Assembly: GCA_963929535.1 (NCBI GenBank)
Contig: CAWVIZ010000011.1
Location: 62,001 to 126,000, forward strand
Reading direction: 5' to 3'
Source of the DNA: Pullilachnospira sp963929535
GTDB lineage: Bacteria; Bacillota; Clostridia; Lachnospirales; Lachnospiraceae
DNA length: 64,000 bases
Position numbers and translations under genes: made by a program. The notes below the pieces were generated by a model. It was not told where the DNA came from. It saw only the letters and a program-made list of their open reading frames with translations, and searched no databases. Shown in pieces: positions 1-8,558 of the stretch; positions within the stretch are counted from its first letter, which is position 1; each line of letters starts with the position of its first letter.

Positions 1-1553
1 TGATCGCCATGGGAATGACTGCGGGAATGGCGGCAGGCTGCGGCGGCAGAGAGGCGGATCCCGGGACTTCCGGAAGCCAGGAGGCTGCCGCGGGAGAAAA
101 AACGTTTGTCCTGGGAGACACTACTTTTAACGCGGAAAATGGGGAGGCTGATATCAATCCCCACAATGACAGCAGCGGATGGGCCTGCATCCGGTACGGG
201 GTAGGGGAAACCCTGTTCCGTTTTACCGATTCCATGGAGATTGAGCCCTGGCTGGCGGAAAGTTATGAGAACGTGGATGAACTCACCTGGGTGATCACGC
301 TGAGAGAAGGCATAACATTTACCAGCGGCAGGGCTATGGACGGCCAGGCCGTAAAGGAATGTCTGGAAGCGCTGGCGGCGGATCATCCCAGGGCGGCCGG
401 AGACCTTCAGCTTGCGGAAATCACCGCAGAGGGACAGACGGTTACCATTACGACAGAAGAGCCTGTTCCGGCGCTGCTCAACTATCTGGCAGATCCCTAC
501 GGCTGTATCATTGATATGCAGGCGGGTGTCACGGAAGAAGGGATTGTCTCCGGAACCGGCCCTTACCAGGCGGTCTCCCTGGTTACGGATACCAGTCTGG
601 AGCTGGTGAAAAATGAGAATTACTGGAATGGAGAGCCCAAGATCGACAGGATCACGGTCCGGACCATTTCCGATGGAGATACCCTGACCATGGCGCTCCA
701 GTCCGGAGAGATCGATGCGTCCTATGGAATGCCTTATGCCAGTTATCCGCTTTTTGAAAATGATGCGTATACGTTTTCCAGCTGTGCCACCAGCCGGGTG
801 TTTTTCGGCGCCATGAATTTTGAAAGTGAGATCACCTCAGATCCGGCGGTAAGAAAAGCCATAGCCATGGGGATCGATAAAGAGGGATTTGTGGAGACCC
901 TGCTGGATGGGAACGGTTATCCGGCGGCGGGAGTATATCCGGACAGCTTTTCCTTTGGAGGAGAGGCGGTGACCACGGAAACGTATGACCCCCAAGGCGC
1001 CCGAAAGGTGCTGGAGGAGGCCGGATGGGTGGATACGGACGGAGACGGCGTGCGGGAAAAAGACGGGACGCCGCTGGTGCTGCGCTGGCTGACCTATCCC
1101 AGCCGTCAGGAACAGCCTTTGCTGGCGGAATCTGCCCAGGCTACTCTGGGTGAGATCGGCTTTCAGGTGGAGATCAATAACACGGCGGATCATAACAGCA
1201 TCCGGACGGATACCGGCGCATGGGATATATATGTGAGCGCCATGGTAACCGCTCCCACCGGTGATCCGGAATATTTTTTCGCTTATCACTGTCTGGACAG
1301 CTCCACCAATAACGATGGTCATTATCACAGTGACAGACTGGAGGAGCTGGCTGCGGAGATGGCAGAGACCTTCGATACAAAACGGAGAGAGGAACTGGCG
1401 GTTCAGATGCAGCAGACGATCCTGGATGACAACGCTTATGTATTCTGTTCCCATCTGCGGATGAGTATGATCTCCAAGGCCAGTGTGACGGGACTGACAG
1501 CCCATCCCTGTGATTACTATGAAATTACGGCGGACCTGGATATTAACGAGTGA
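1..1553 (+). CDS. ABC importer substrate-binding lipoprotein, peptide/nickel type (5' partial)
   Basis: Extracytoplasmic solute-binding protein of the SBP_bac_5 family (DppA/NikA/OppA type), which captures peptides or nickel complexes and hands them to a membrane permease. The frame is open to the window edge, and the first visible ATG (position 9) leaves only a short uncharged leader before the cysteine of the lipobox-like AAGC. The true start and the charged part of the signal peptide therefore lie outside the window. Family features follow: a VGETLFRF segment, PWLAESYE, and the GTGPY and NENYWNG motifs. The stop overlaps the next gene. Two ATPases follow directly, so the permeases must be upstream or elsewhere. 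The substrate cannot be told from sequence alone. Confidence 0.85.
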   Translation, partial: IAMGMTAGMAAGCGGREADPGTSGSQEAAAGEKTFVLGDTTFNAENGEADINPHNDSSGWACIRYGVGETLFRFTDSMEIEPWLAESYENVDELTWVITLREGITFTSGRAMDGQAVKECLEALAADHPRAAGDLQLAEITAEGQTVTITTEEPVPALLNYLADPYGCIIDMQAGVTEEGIVSGTGPYQAVSLVTDTSLELVKNENYWNGEPKIDRITVRTISDGDTLTMALQSGEIDASYGMPYASYPLFENDAYTFSSCATSRVFFGAMNFESEITSDPAVRKAIAMGIDKEGFVETLLDGNGYPAAGVYPDSFSFGGEAVTTETYDPQGARKVLEEAGWVDTDGDGVREKDGTPLVLRWLTYPSRQEQPLLAESAQATLGEIGFQVEINNTADHNSIRTDTGAWDIYVSAMVTAPTGDPEYFFAYHCLDSSTNNDGHYHSDRLEELAAEMAETFDTKRREELAVQMQQTILDDNAYVFCSHLRMSMISKASVTGLTAHPCDYYEITADLDINE

Positions 1554-2353
1554 TGGAAAAGAGAGAGACGATGGAAAAACTTCTGACATACAGCCATGTG
1601 GACATCTGTTATAATGGGAAAATGGCGGCAGAGGATATCAGTTTTTCCCTGAATAAAGGAGAGATCCTGGGGATCGTGGGAGAATCGGGGAGCGGGAAGA
1701 GCACTATTATCAGAGCCGCCCTTGGTATTCTGGGACAGGGAGGAATGGTGACAAGAGGGGATATCTGGTTTCAGGACATGGATCTTCCGGATCTTCCGGA
1801 GAAGGAGATGCGGAAGATCCGGGGAAAACGCATTGGCATGATCTTTCAGGATGCAAAGGCTTCTCTGTGTCCCATACGTACTGTCGGAAGCCAGATCCGG
1901 GAATGTCTGGCAGCCCATGGGCCAGTGACCAGAGGGGAAGCGGAAAAAAGGGCGCTGGAGCTTTTTGAGCGCCTGGGCTTTCCGGATGGTGAACGGATCC
2001 TGAAAAGTTATCCCTATCAGCTTTCCGGAGGGATGAACCAGCGTGTGGGAATTGCTGCGGCGATGCTGATGAATCCGGACATTCTGCTGGCAGATGAACC
2101 CACCAGCGCTTTGGATGTGCTGGTCCAGAAACAGGTGGTGGAGGAACTTCTGATGCTGAGAAAGCTTTACGGGACGGCGATGATCCTGGTTACCCACGAT
2201 CTGGCAGTGGTGGAGGCCATGGCGGACCGGATCCTGGTGCTGAAAGACGGACGGATGGTGGAATATGGAACTGTGGAGGAGATTTTTCAAGAGCCCAGGG
2301 AAGCGTATACCAGAGAACTGCTGGAGGCAGTTCCCAGACTGGGGAGGAAATAG
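1553..2353 (+). CDS. ABC importer ATP-binding protein, DppD/NikD type
   Basis: First of two ATPases powering the peptide/nickel-type importer. It has Walker A GESGSGKST near residue 40, the Q-loop in IGMIFQDAK, the ABC signature LSGGMNQR, Walker B ILLADEPTSALD and an H-loop in LVTHDLAVVE. The C-terminal end (GTVEEIFQEPREAYTRELL) is typical of the OppD/NikD group. The gene begins within the stop of the binding-protein gene (TGATG overlap), pointing to translational coupling. A GTG three bases upstream and an ATG at 1571 are alternative starts; no strong ribosome site separates them. Confidence 0.9.
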   Translation: MEKRETMEKLLTYSHVDICYNGKMAAEDISFSLNKGEILGIVGESGSGKSTIIRAALGILGQGGMVTRGDIWFQDMDLPDLPEKEMRKIRGKRIGMIFQDAKASLCPIRTVGSQIRECLAAHGPVTRGEAEKRALELFERLGFPDGERILKSYPYQLSGGMNQRVGIAAAMLMNPDILLADEPTSALDVLVQKQVVEELLMLRKLYGTAMILVTHDLAVVEAMADRILVLKDGRMVEYGTVEEIFQEPREAYTRELLEAVPRLGRK

Positions 2354-3112
2354 ATGGAACCGATACTGGAAGTAAAAAATCTGACGAAAACTTTTGCGGA
2401 AAAAGGACAGAAGGATTTCACTGCGGCAGATCAGGTAAGCTTCAGGCTGTATCCCGGGGAAACGCTGGGGATCGTGGGAGAATCCGGTTCGGGAAAAAGC
2501 ACGGTGGCAAGGGTGGTCACAAGGCTTGCGGACGTTACGTCCGGGGAAATCCTGCTGGATGGACAGCCCATCACCCATGTGAAGGGACGCAGGCTTCGGG
2601 AAATCTATCGAAAGATCCAGATGGTATTCCAGTCTCCCGCCGGCTCCTTTGATCCCAGGAGAACACTGGGAGACGGGATAGGAGAAAGCCTGAGGAACTG
2701 CGGCCTGTCCCGCAAAGACATTTCAGAGAGGGTGAAAACACTGCTGGCCCAGTGCGGACTGGAAGCGGAATACGCCGCCCGTTATCCCCATGAGGTCAGC
2801 GGCGGTCAGTGCCAGCGGGCGGCTATCGCCAGGGCTCTGGCCATCCAGCCAAAGATCCTGGTTTTGGACGAAGCCACCAGCTCTCTGGATGTAACGATCC
2901 AGAAGCAGATCATGGAGCTGCTGGCATCTGTTCAGAAAGAGAAAGGGATATCCTATCTGTTTATCTGCCATAATCTGGCTCTGGTACAGAATTTCTGCGA
3001 CAGGCTGCTGGTGATGCACCAGGGCAGGATCGTGGAGGAGGGAACGCCGGACCAGGTGATTTTCCATCCCAGGGAGGAGTACACCAAACGGCTGGTGGAT
3101 GCCGTCCTGTAA
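2354..3112 (+). CDS. ABC importer ATP-binding protein, DppF/NikE type
   Basis: Second ATPase of the importer, partner of the preceding DppD/NikD-type subunit. The start ATG directly follows the stop of that gene, with GGAGG placed within its last codons. Walker A is GESGSGKST, the Q-loop IQMVFQSPAGSFDPR is the classic OppF/DppF form, the signature is VSGGQCQRAAIARAL, and Walker B is ILVLDEATSSLD. The H-loop is in LFICHNLALVQ. It ends with FHPREEYTKRLVDAVL, as in family members. About 250 residues, somewhat short for the OppF group but complete. It is the last gene of the operon in view. Confidence 0.9.
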   Translation: MEPILEVKNLTKTFAEKGQKDFTAADQVSFRLYPGETLGIVGESGSGKSTVARVVTRLADVTSGEILLDGQPITHVKGRRLREIYRKIQMVFQSPAGSFDPRRTLGDGIGESLRNCGLSRKDISERVKTLLAQCGLEAEYAARYPHEVSGGQCQRAAIARALAIQPKILVLDEATSSLDVTIQKQIMELLASVQKEKGISYLFICHNLALVQNFCDRLLVMHQGRIVEEGTPDQVIFHPREEYTKRLVDAVL

Positions 3113-3298
3113 AACAGGAAAGACCGCGGCGCGGACCGGATTCCAGCCGGTTTACCATTTTGGTTACCTGCTGCTTGGGCATCCGCCAGCAGCTATGCGG
3201 ACACACACCTTCGTTACTGTCTTACCCATGAAAAAGATGAAAATGTTCTGCAGGCTGTACAGGAAGCGCTGTCTGAACTGAGCAAGACCATAAAATAG
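3113..3298 (+). pseudogene. Possible C-terminal remnant of an enzyme gene
   Basis: The frame continuing from the stop of the upstream ATPase stays open for 61 codons to a TAG at 3296. Its end reads THLRYCLTHEKDENVLQAV, then QEALSELSKTIK. This amphipathic end looks like the C-terminus of a fold-type I PLP enzyme (aminotransferase-like), but I cannot assign a family. There is no start codon with a ribosome site and no upstream domain, so it would be a decayed 3' fragment. The remaining gap, 3299-3496, has no coding signal that I recognise. Confidence 0.25.
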
Positions 3299-3496
3299 CG
3301 TATGGTTTGGCCGATGAGAACTGCTGCCCTTTAGGATCACAGTTCCGTCTTGGGACCCGGACGCATGGGAATGCGGGGAAATATGCAGATACCGCATCTG
3401 GAAACAAAGGCCTGTTCCGACTTGGGATCCTTCGGAAATGTGTCCCGCAAGCCGGGAGAAAGGAGCGGTTTTTAGAAATAGTTTATAGACAATTCC

Positions 3497-3525
3497 TTGC
3501 AAAGTCCTTACAGGTGTGCTAGAAT
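3497..3525 (+). promoter_or_regulatory. Sigma-A promoter of lon
   Basis: TTGCAA (3497-3502), a 17-base spacer and TAGAAT (3520-3525) form a good housekeeping promoter about 100 bases before the lon start. Transcription would begin near 3532, just before the two inverted repeats in the leader. Confidence 0.75.
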
Positions 3526-3538
3526 AAAAAAGTCATAG

Positions 3539-3565
3539 ATAGGCGAATTTGAAGAGTTCGCCTAT
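3539..3565. promoter_or_regulatory. 9-9-9 inverted repeat in the lon leader
   Basis: ATAGGCGAA (3539-3547), nine spacer bases and TTCGCCTAT (3557-3565) form a perfect inverted repeat. Its geometry equals that of the CIRCE element downstream, and the two centres are 42 bp apart. It could be a second operator or a 5' hairpin that protects the mRNA. Function unknown. Confidence 0.55.
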
Positions 3566-3580
3566 TCATTTAAGGATGTA

Positions 3581-3607
3581 TCAGCACTCAACAGATACGA
3601 GTGCTGA
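3581..3607. promoter_or_regulatory. CIRCE element (HrcA operator) upstream of lon
   Basis: TCAGCACTC (3581-3589), nine bases and GAGTGCTGA (3599-3607) match the CIRCE consensus TTAGCACTC-N9-GAGTGCTAA, with one symmetric change per arm. CIRCE is bound by the heat-shock repressor HrcA. It sits between the lon promoter and the ribosome site, so HrcA would block transcription of lon. CIRCE usually controls groESL and dnaK; its use on lon is less usual. Confidence 0.9.
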
Positions 3608-3626
3608 CAAGCAAGGAGGAACAAGT

Positions 3627-5897
3627 ATGCTGACGTTACCTATATATAATATGATGCTTCTTCCTGATGTAACATTCTTTTTCCGCAAGGACGCGCTGCC
3701 GGAGGGCAGGCTGACCCAGGAAAATGTTGGTGAAAATATTCTGTTCCTGATGCTGAAGGATGATAAGGAGCATAAGGAGCTGACCCGGGATGATGTGTAT
3801 CCTGTGGGAATCTCAGGCAAGATAGAGAGCATTGACGATGGGGGAAATGTAAGGATCACCGCCCAGGAACGGGTGGAGGTACAGGACCTTGAGGTTGTGG
3901 ATGGAGAGATCCGGTCCACTGCAGTGATCCGTCCGGATGTGGATGACCTTCCCCAGGAAGAGGAGAAGGAAAAGTTCGGACAGCTGAAGAATGATCTGCT
4001 TCAGTTTATCCGGGGATTCCAGTGGGGAGTATGGGCCCGAGGACTGATCCTTCAGTGGAAGAACCTGAATGAGACGGTATGCGCTCTGGCCGGATATCTG
4101 AATCTGACCTGGGAGGAAAAGTATGAGATCCTGGAAACGGATTCCAGGAGAGGGCGTATGGAGAAGATCCAGCAGGCCGTCTATGAGTTCATGGAGATCT
4201 TCAACGTAAGCGAAGAAGCCAAGAACGCCCAGGAGGAGACCCATGAGCAGGCGTACAGGGAGTCCGCTATCAAGAAGCAGATAGAGATCCTTCAGAATCA
4301 GCTGGATGAGATGCACCCGGAGAATGTGTCCGATGTGAGAAAATTTGAGACGAAGCTTCGGGAGTCCCAGATGAACGATGAGGCCAGGAAAGAGGCTGAA
4401 AAGGTTCTGGGAAGGATGAAGCAGGAAGGGAAGGACAGCCATGAGTACGGGATGCTCTATGAGTATCTGGATTTTGTCACCAGCCTTTCCTGGAAGCCGG
4501 AGGAGCTGCCGGACATTGATCTGAAGGAAGCGGAGGAGATCCTGGACGAGGATCATTACGGGCTGAAGAAGGTAAAGGAGAGGATCATCCAGCAGATGGC
4601 GGTGATGGCCCTGAACAAGAAGCAGGCAGGATCTATTCTGTTATTTGTGGGGGCGCCTGGTACCGGCAAGACCAGTATCGGCCAGAGCATCGCCAGAGCC
4701 CTGCACCGGGCGTACGTGAGGATCAGCCTGGGAGGAGTCCGGGATGAGGCGGAGATCCGGGGACACAGAAGGACATATGTGGGAGCCATGCCGGGAAGGA
4801 TCATGGAGGGCATGAAGCGCAGCGGCGCGGCCAACCCGGTGATGGTGCTGGATGAGGTGGATAAGCTGTCCCACGACTACAGCGGGGATCCGGCCAGCGC
4901 CCTTCTGGAGGTGCTGGATCCGGAGCAGAACAGCACTTTTACTGATCATTATCTGAATGTGCCTTACGACCTTTCCAATGTGCTTTTTGTATGTACGGCC
5001 AACACTACGGATACCATACCGGAGCCGCTGCTGAACCGTATGGAGGTGATCGCTTTTCCGGGCTATACGCCGTCGGAGAAGTTCCAGATTGCCAGAAAGC
5101 ATCTGCTTCCCAAAGCCATGAAGTCCATGGGAATCAGGAATCAGAATCTGAAGGTGACGGATGAAGCCATCCGGAAGATCATCGAGGATTATACAGCGGA
5201 GTCCGGAGTCCGGGGGCTGAAAAAGCAGATGGATACGCTCTGCCGGTCTGTGGCGGTGCGGCTGGTGCGGGGAGACCAGAAGAGTGTGACAGTCAGCGAA
5301 AAGAGACTGTCAGAGTTTCTGGGACGCAGTGAGATGCATCACGACCGGGTACCGGAGGAGACAGTGCCGGGGGTAGTGACCGGACTGGCCTGGACGATGG
5401 CAGGAGGAGAGATCCTGTTTATCGAGACAGCCATGACGAAAGGCGAAGGCACGGTGAAGATCACCGGACAGCTGGGAGATGTGATGAAGGAATCGGCACA
5501 GATCGCCATCACGCTGGTGAAGTCCATGTATCCGGAGGAATCCGGGGTGCTGGAGGAAAAGGAGCTGCATATCCACGTTCCGTCAGGGGCTGTTCCCAAG
5601 GACGGACCTTCGGCGGGGATCACGCTGACTACGGCTCTTGCCTCTCTGGTGACTGGAAAGAAGGTGGATCCGCACATTGCCATGACCGGAGAGGTATCCC
5701 TTCGGGGCGGTGTGATGCCTATCGGAGGTCTGCCGGAAAAGCTCATGGCAGCCCAGAGGGCAGGCGTGAAAAAAGTATTCATTCCCTGGGAAAACCGGGA
5801 GGACCTGGAAGAGGTGGCCGGGGAAGTGAAAGAAAAACTGGAGATCGTCCCTGTAAAGCGTGTTTCGGAGGTGCTGAAAGCAGCTCTGGATTCCTGA
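3627..5897 (+). CDS. lon: ATP-dependent protease Lon
   Basis: Cytoplasmic AAA+ serine protease that degrades misfolded and short-lived regulatory proteins. Order: N-terminal substrate-binding domain, a coiled-coil segment around residues 190-270, the AAA+ module with Walker A GAPGTGKT at about 342-349 and Walker B VLDEVDK, then the protease domain. The catalytic serine lies in KDGPSAG (S662) and the catalytic lysine in GLPEKLMAA (K705). Their 43-residue spacing is the same as in E. coli Lon (S679/K722). I chose the start at 3627 because AAGGAGGA sits seven bases upstream; an upstream in-frame ATG at 3549 would run through the CIRCE element. 756 residues, normal for Lon. A terminator follows. 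Confidence 0.96.
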   Translation: MLTLPIYNMMLLPDVTFFFRKDALPEGRLTQENVGENILFLMLKDDKEHKELTRDDVYPVGISGKIESIDDGGNVRITAQERVEVQDLEVVDGEIRSTAVIRPDVDDLPQEEEKEKFGQLKNDLLQFIRGFQWGVWARGLILQWKNLNETVCALAGYLNLTWEEKYEILETDSRRGRMEKIQQAVYEFMEIFNVSEEAKNAQEETHEQAYRESAIKKQIEILQNQLDEMHPENVSDVRKFETKLRESQMNDEARKEAEKVLGRMKQEGKDSHEYGMLYEYLDFVTSLSWKPEELPDIDLKEAEEILDEDHYGLKKVKERIIQQMAVMALNKKQAGSILLFVGAPGTGKTSIGQSIARALHRAYVRISLGGVRDEAEIRGHRRTYVGAMPGRIMEGMKRSGAANPVMVLDEVDKLSHDYSGDPASALLEVLDPEQNSTFTDHYLNVPYDLSNVLFVCTANTTDTIPEPLLNRMEVIAFPGYTPSEKFQIARKHLLPKAMKSMGIRNQNLKVTDEAIRKIIEDYTAESGVRGLKKQMDTLCRSVAVRLVRGDQKSVTVSEKRLSEFLGRSEMHHDRVPEETVPGVVTGLAWTMAGGEILFIETAMTKGEGTVKITGQLGDVMKESAQIAITLVKSMYPEESGVLEEKELHIHVPSGAVPKDGPSAGITLTTALASLVTGKKVDPHIAMTGEVSLRGGVMPIGGLPEKLMAAQRAGVKKVFIPWENREDLEEVAGEVKEKLEIVPVKRVSEVLKAALDS

Positions 5898-5930
5898 ACC
5901 GGGACAGGATAAAGCATACAGACGTCAACG

Positions 5931-5966
5931 GGCGGAAGGTTTCAAAAGAAACCTCCGCCTTTTTCT
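5931..5966 (+). terminator. Rho-independent terminator of lon
   Basis: GGCGGAAGGTTTC, an AAAA loop and GAAACCTCCGCC form a strong stem (5931-5959) followed by a T-rich run. It lies 33 bases after the lon stop. Confidence 0.85.
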
Positions 5967-6000
5967 CGTAAAACACTGGAACCCCACCCCAGGAATTGAT

Positions 6001-6255
6001 ATAATGAGCGAAAGCGAGTCGGAGAAAGCGGAGCTTGCTCCAGACGAGCGGCGAATGAGGGCCGCGGCCGAAGGAAGCGGCATAATGAGCGAAAGCGAGT
6101 CGGAGAAAGCGGAGCTTGCTCCAGACGAGCGGCGAATGAGGGCCGCAGCCGAAGGAAGCGGCATAAAGAGCGAAAGCGAGTCGGAGAAAGCGGAGCTTGC
6201 TCCGGACGAGCGGCGAATGAAGGCCGCAGCCGAAGGAAGCGGCATAATGAGCGAA
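6001..6255. repeat. 81-bp tandem repeat, three full copies and a truncated fourth
   Basis: Copies at 6001-6081, 6082-6162 and 6163-6243 are nearly identical; a fourth stops after 12 bases at 6255, where the pcrA ribosome site begins. Each unit holds the self-complementary GGAGCTTGCTCC and GGCCGCGGCC or a variant. Because 81 is a multiple of three, the array stays open in several frames. In one frame (from 6004) it spells three 27-residue repeats beginning MSESESEKAELAPDERR. Each unit also carries GAAGGAAG a short way before the next unit's ATG, so translation of the array into the start of pcrA is possible but unproven. Confidence 0.9.
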
Positions 6256-6277
6256 TATACAAACAGGAGGACCCAGC

Positions 6278-8434
6278 ATGGAAGAATTTTTGGAGGGGCT
6301 GAACGCGGCCCAGCAGGAGGCGGTGACATCCACAGAGGGGGCGGTCCGGGTGATCGCCGGGGCGGGTTCCGGAAAGACCAGAGCTCTTGCCTCTCGTTTT
6401 GCTTTTCTGGTCAATGAGATCGGAATTCTCCCGGGAAATATCCTCTGTGTAACCTTCACCAATAAATCGGCCAATGAGATGCGCCAGAGGATCCACCGGC
6501 TGACCGGAGATCAGGATACCGGCTATATCAATACCTTTCATGGCTTTTGTGTGTCGGTGCTCCAGGAGGACAGCCATGCGGTACAGTATCCCAAAAGCTT
6601 TCTGGTGCTGGATAATTCCGATATTGACGCCATGCTGAAGATGATCTACGAGGAGCGGGGGCTGACCCTGCGGGAGATGACATTTTCCAGGGCCAGAGAA
6701 ATGATCGAGATGTATAAACTGAAGGACCGGCCGGATTATTATCTGGATATGATCACCATGTCCCAGGAGGTCCTTTACAGGAAATACCAGGAGGCCCGGA
6801 CTCCCCGGGACATGATCTTTTACGGATACCTGTACCAGGAGAAGAAATGCTTCGGTCTGGACTACAATGATCTGATCACCTTCACCCTCTATATTTTTCA
6901 GCAGAATCCCCAGATACGGGAAAAATGGCAGAAACGGCTGGAATATATCATGATCGATGAATTCCAGGATATAGACGCATTGCAGTACCGGCTGATGGAG
7001 GTGCTGTGCGGTCACCACAGGAACCTGTTTGTGGTGGGGGATCCGGATCAGACCATCTATACCTGGAGAGGAGCGGATGTCCGTTATCTGCTGGATTTTG
7101 ACCGTCATTTTTCCCATGTGAAGACTGTGATGATGATGGAAAATTACCGCTCCGCGCCGGAGATCCTGGCAGCGGCCAATTCTCTGATCTCAAAGAATAA
7201 AAACAGGATTTCCAAGGAGCTGATCCCCACGCTTCCCGCCGGACATCCGGTGGTCTGCCATCTGGCGGACCAGGCTTCCCGGGAGGCGGAATGGATCGCC
7301 GGACAGATCCGGAATCTTCACCGGGAAGGGGTGCCTTACCGGGATATAACGGTCCTCTACCGTGCCCATTATGTTACCAGAACAGTGGAGGAAGCGCTCC
7401 TGAAGGCGGAGATTCCTTATACCATCTACAGCGGCGTGCAGTTTTTCGGCCGGGCGGAGATCAAGGATGCCCTTTCTTATCTGCGGATGATCGCTTATCA
7501 GGACGACCTTTCCTTTCTGCGGATCGCCAACGTGCCCAAGCGGAACCTGGGAGAACGGAGGATGAAATTTCTCCAGGACTATGCAAAGGAGGAAAAATGT
7601 TCTCTGTACCAGGCGCTGGAAAGAACGGTGGAGGATCCTGTTTTTAAGGGGACGAAAGCCCGGGAATTCCTGGCGCTGGTGGAATATTACTCTGCCAATT
7701 ACAGTGAGAGGCAGATCTCCCAACTTCTGTCGGCTCTTCTGGATGACAGCGGATATGAGGAAATGCTGCGGACGGAGGGAAGTCAGGAACGGCTGGATAA
7801 TCTGGCGGAGCTGAAGCAGTCGGTTTACGAGTATGAGACAACCTGCGGGGAGGAAAGCCTGCTGGAGCACTATCTGTCCCATGTGGCCCTGTTCTCCAAC
7901 GGAGACGTTTCGGGACAGCAGGATAAAGTAAAGCTGATGACAGTACACGCCTCCAAGGGTCTGGAATTTCCTTATGTGTTTCTCTGCGGAATGAATGAGG
8001 GGATCTTTCCTTCCCGGAAGGTACGGACGCCTGCGGGGATGGAGGAAGAGCGCAGACTGGCCTTTGTGGCCATGACCAGAGCTGAAAAAGGCCTGTTTCT
8101 CTCGGAAGCGGGAGGAGTGAATCTGGATGGCTCTCCCAGATATATTTCCCGGTTCCTGCTGGATATTGATCCCGGTCTGCTGAAATTTACCAGTCAGCCG
8201 GACCAGGAGCTCCTTCGGGAAGCCAGGGCCTATATCCGGATGGTATCCCGGGGGATGGGGTGGGAGGCTGAGACGGAGATCCTGCCCCAGGGACAGAGGA
8301 TCCGCCACGGGGTGTTCGGCGAAGGTGAGGTGGTGGGGGTGGATATGGAGAAAAAGGCCCATATCATCCAGTTTGACGGGATGGAGACCCCCAGGATGAT
8401 CTCCTTCAGAGTGAAGCTGGAGACGATACAGTGA
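6278..8434 (+). CDS. pcrA: ATP-dependent DNA helicase, UvrD/PcrA family
   Basis: Superfamily 1A 3'-5' DNA helicase used in repair and in clearing proteins from DNA. Motif I is GAGSGKT near residue 29, motif Ia is TFTNKSANEM, motif II is MIDEFQDID, motif III is VVGDPDQTIYTWRGAD, and motifs V and VI are VHASKGLEFPYVF and RRLAFVAMTRA. The C-terminal RHGVFGEGEVVGVD segment resembles the small Tudor-like RNA-polymerase-binding domain of PcrA. The start at 6278 has CAGGAGG upstream. At 718 residues it is close to PcrA length. The leader is the 81-bp repeat array, which is odd. The stop codon TGA falls in a sequence resembling the head of the small repeat family described below. Confidence 0.93.
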   Translation: MEEFLEGLNAAQQEAVTSTEGAVRVIAGAGSGKTRALASRFAFLVNEIGILPGNILCVTFTNKSANEMRQRIHRLTGDQDTGYINTFHGFCVSVLQEDSHAVQYPKSFLVLDNSDIDAMLKMIYEERGLTLREMTFSRAREMIEMYKLKDRPDYYLDMITMSQEVLYRKYQEARTPRDMIFYGYLYQEKKCFGLDYNDLITFTLYIFQQNPQIREKWQKRLEYIMIDEFQDIDALQYRLMEVLCGHHRNLFVVGDPDQTIYTWRGADVRYLLDFDRHFSHVKTVMMMENYRSAPEILAAANSLISKNKNRISKELIPTLPAGHPVVCHLADQASREAEWIAGQIRNLHREGVPYRDITVLYRAHYVTRTVEEALLKAEIPYTIYSGVQFFGRAEIKDALSYLRMIAYQDDLSFLRIANVPKRNLGERRMKFLQDYAKEEKCSLYQALERTVEDPVFKGTKAREFLALVEYYSANYSERQISQLLSALLDDSGYEEMLRTEGSQERLDNLAELKQSVYEYETTCGEESLLEHYLSHVALFSNGDVSGQQDKVKLMTVHASKGLEFPYVFLCGMNEGIFPSRKVRTPAGMEEERRLAFVAMTRAEKGLFLSEAGGVNLDGSPRYISRFLLDIDPGLLKFTSQPDQELLREARAYIRMVSRGMGWEAETEILPQGQRIRHGVFGEGEVVGVDMEKKAHIIQFDGMETPRMISFRVKLETIQ

Positions 8435-8558
8435 CGGCTCAGCTTTCCGGCTTTCCGGCCGCAGATGCACGGCCGGCAGTTGGGAGCCGAAGTCGGAGAG
8501 GGCAGGAGAAGCGGAATGATATAAAAAAGATATGGGAAGGGAGAGGTGACGGTTCAGG

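Noticed and set aside
1..3112. Complete nickel importer operon
   Set aside because: No permease genes lie between the binding protein and the ATPases, and nickel ligands cannot be verified, so the substrate is left open.
6001..6255. Possible CRISPR array
   Set aside because: The units are contiguous and lack spacers; no cas genes are present.
6004..6417. 137-codon frame reading through the tandem repeat as a protein gene
   Set aside because: It consists of three DNA repeats and then overlaps pcrA out of frame. The repeat is open in several frames, so I list it as a repeat, not a gene.
8431..8476. Element copy at the pcrA stop codon
   Set aside because: GTGACGGCTCAGCTTTCC and a CCGGCCG/CGGCCGG hairpin resemble a head and first hairpin, but there is no tail, so it is too weak to list as a repeat.
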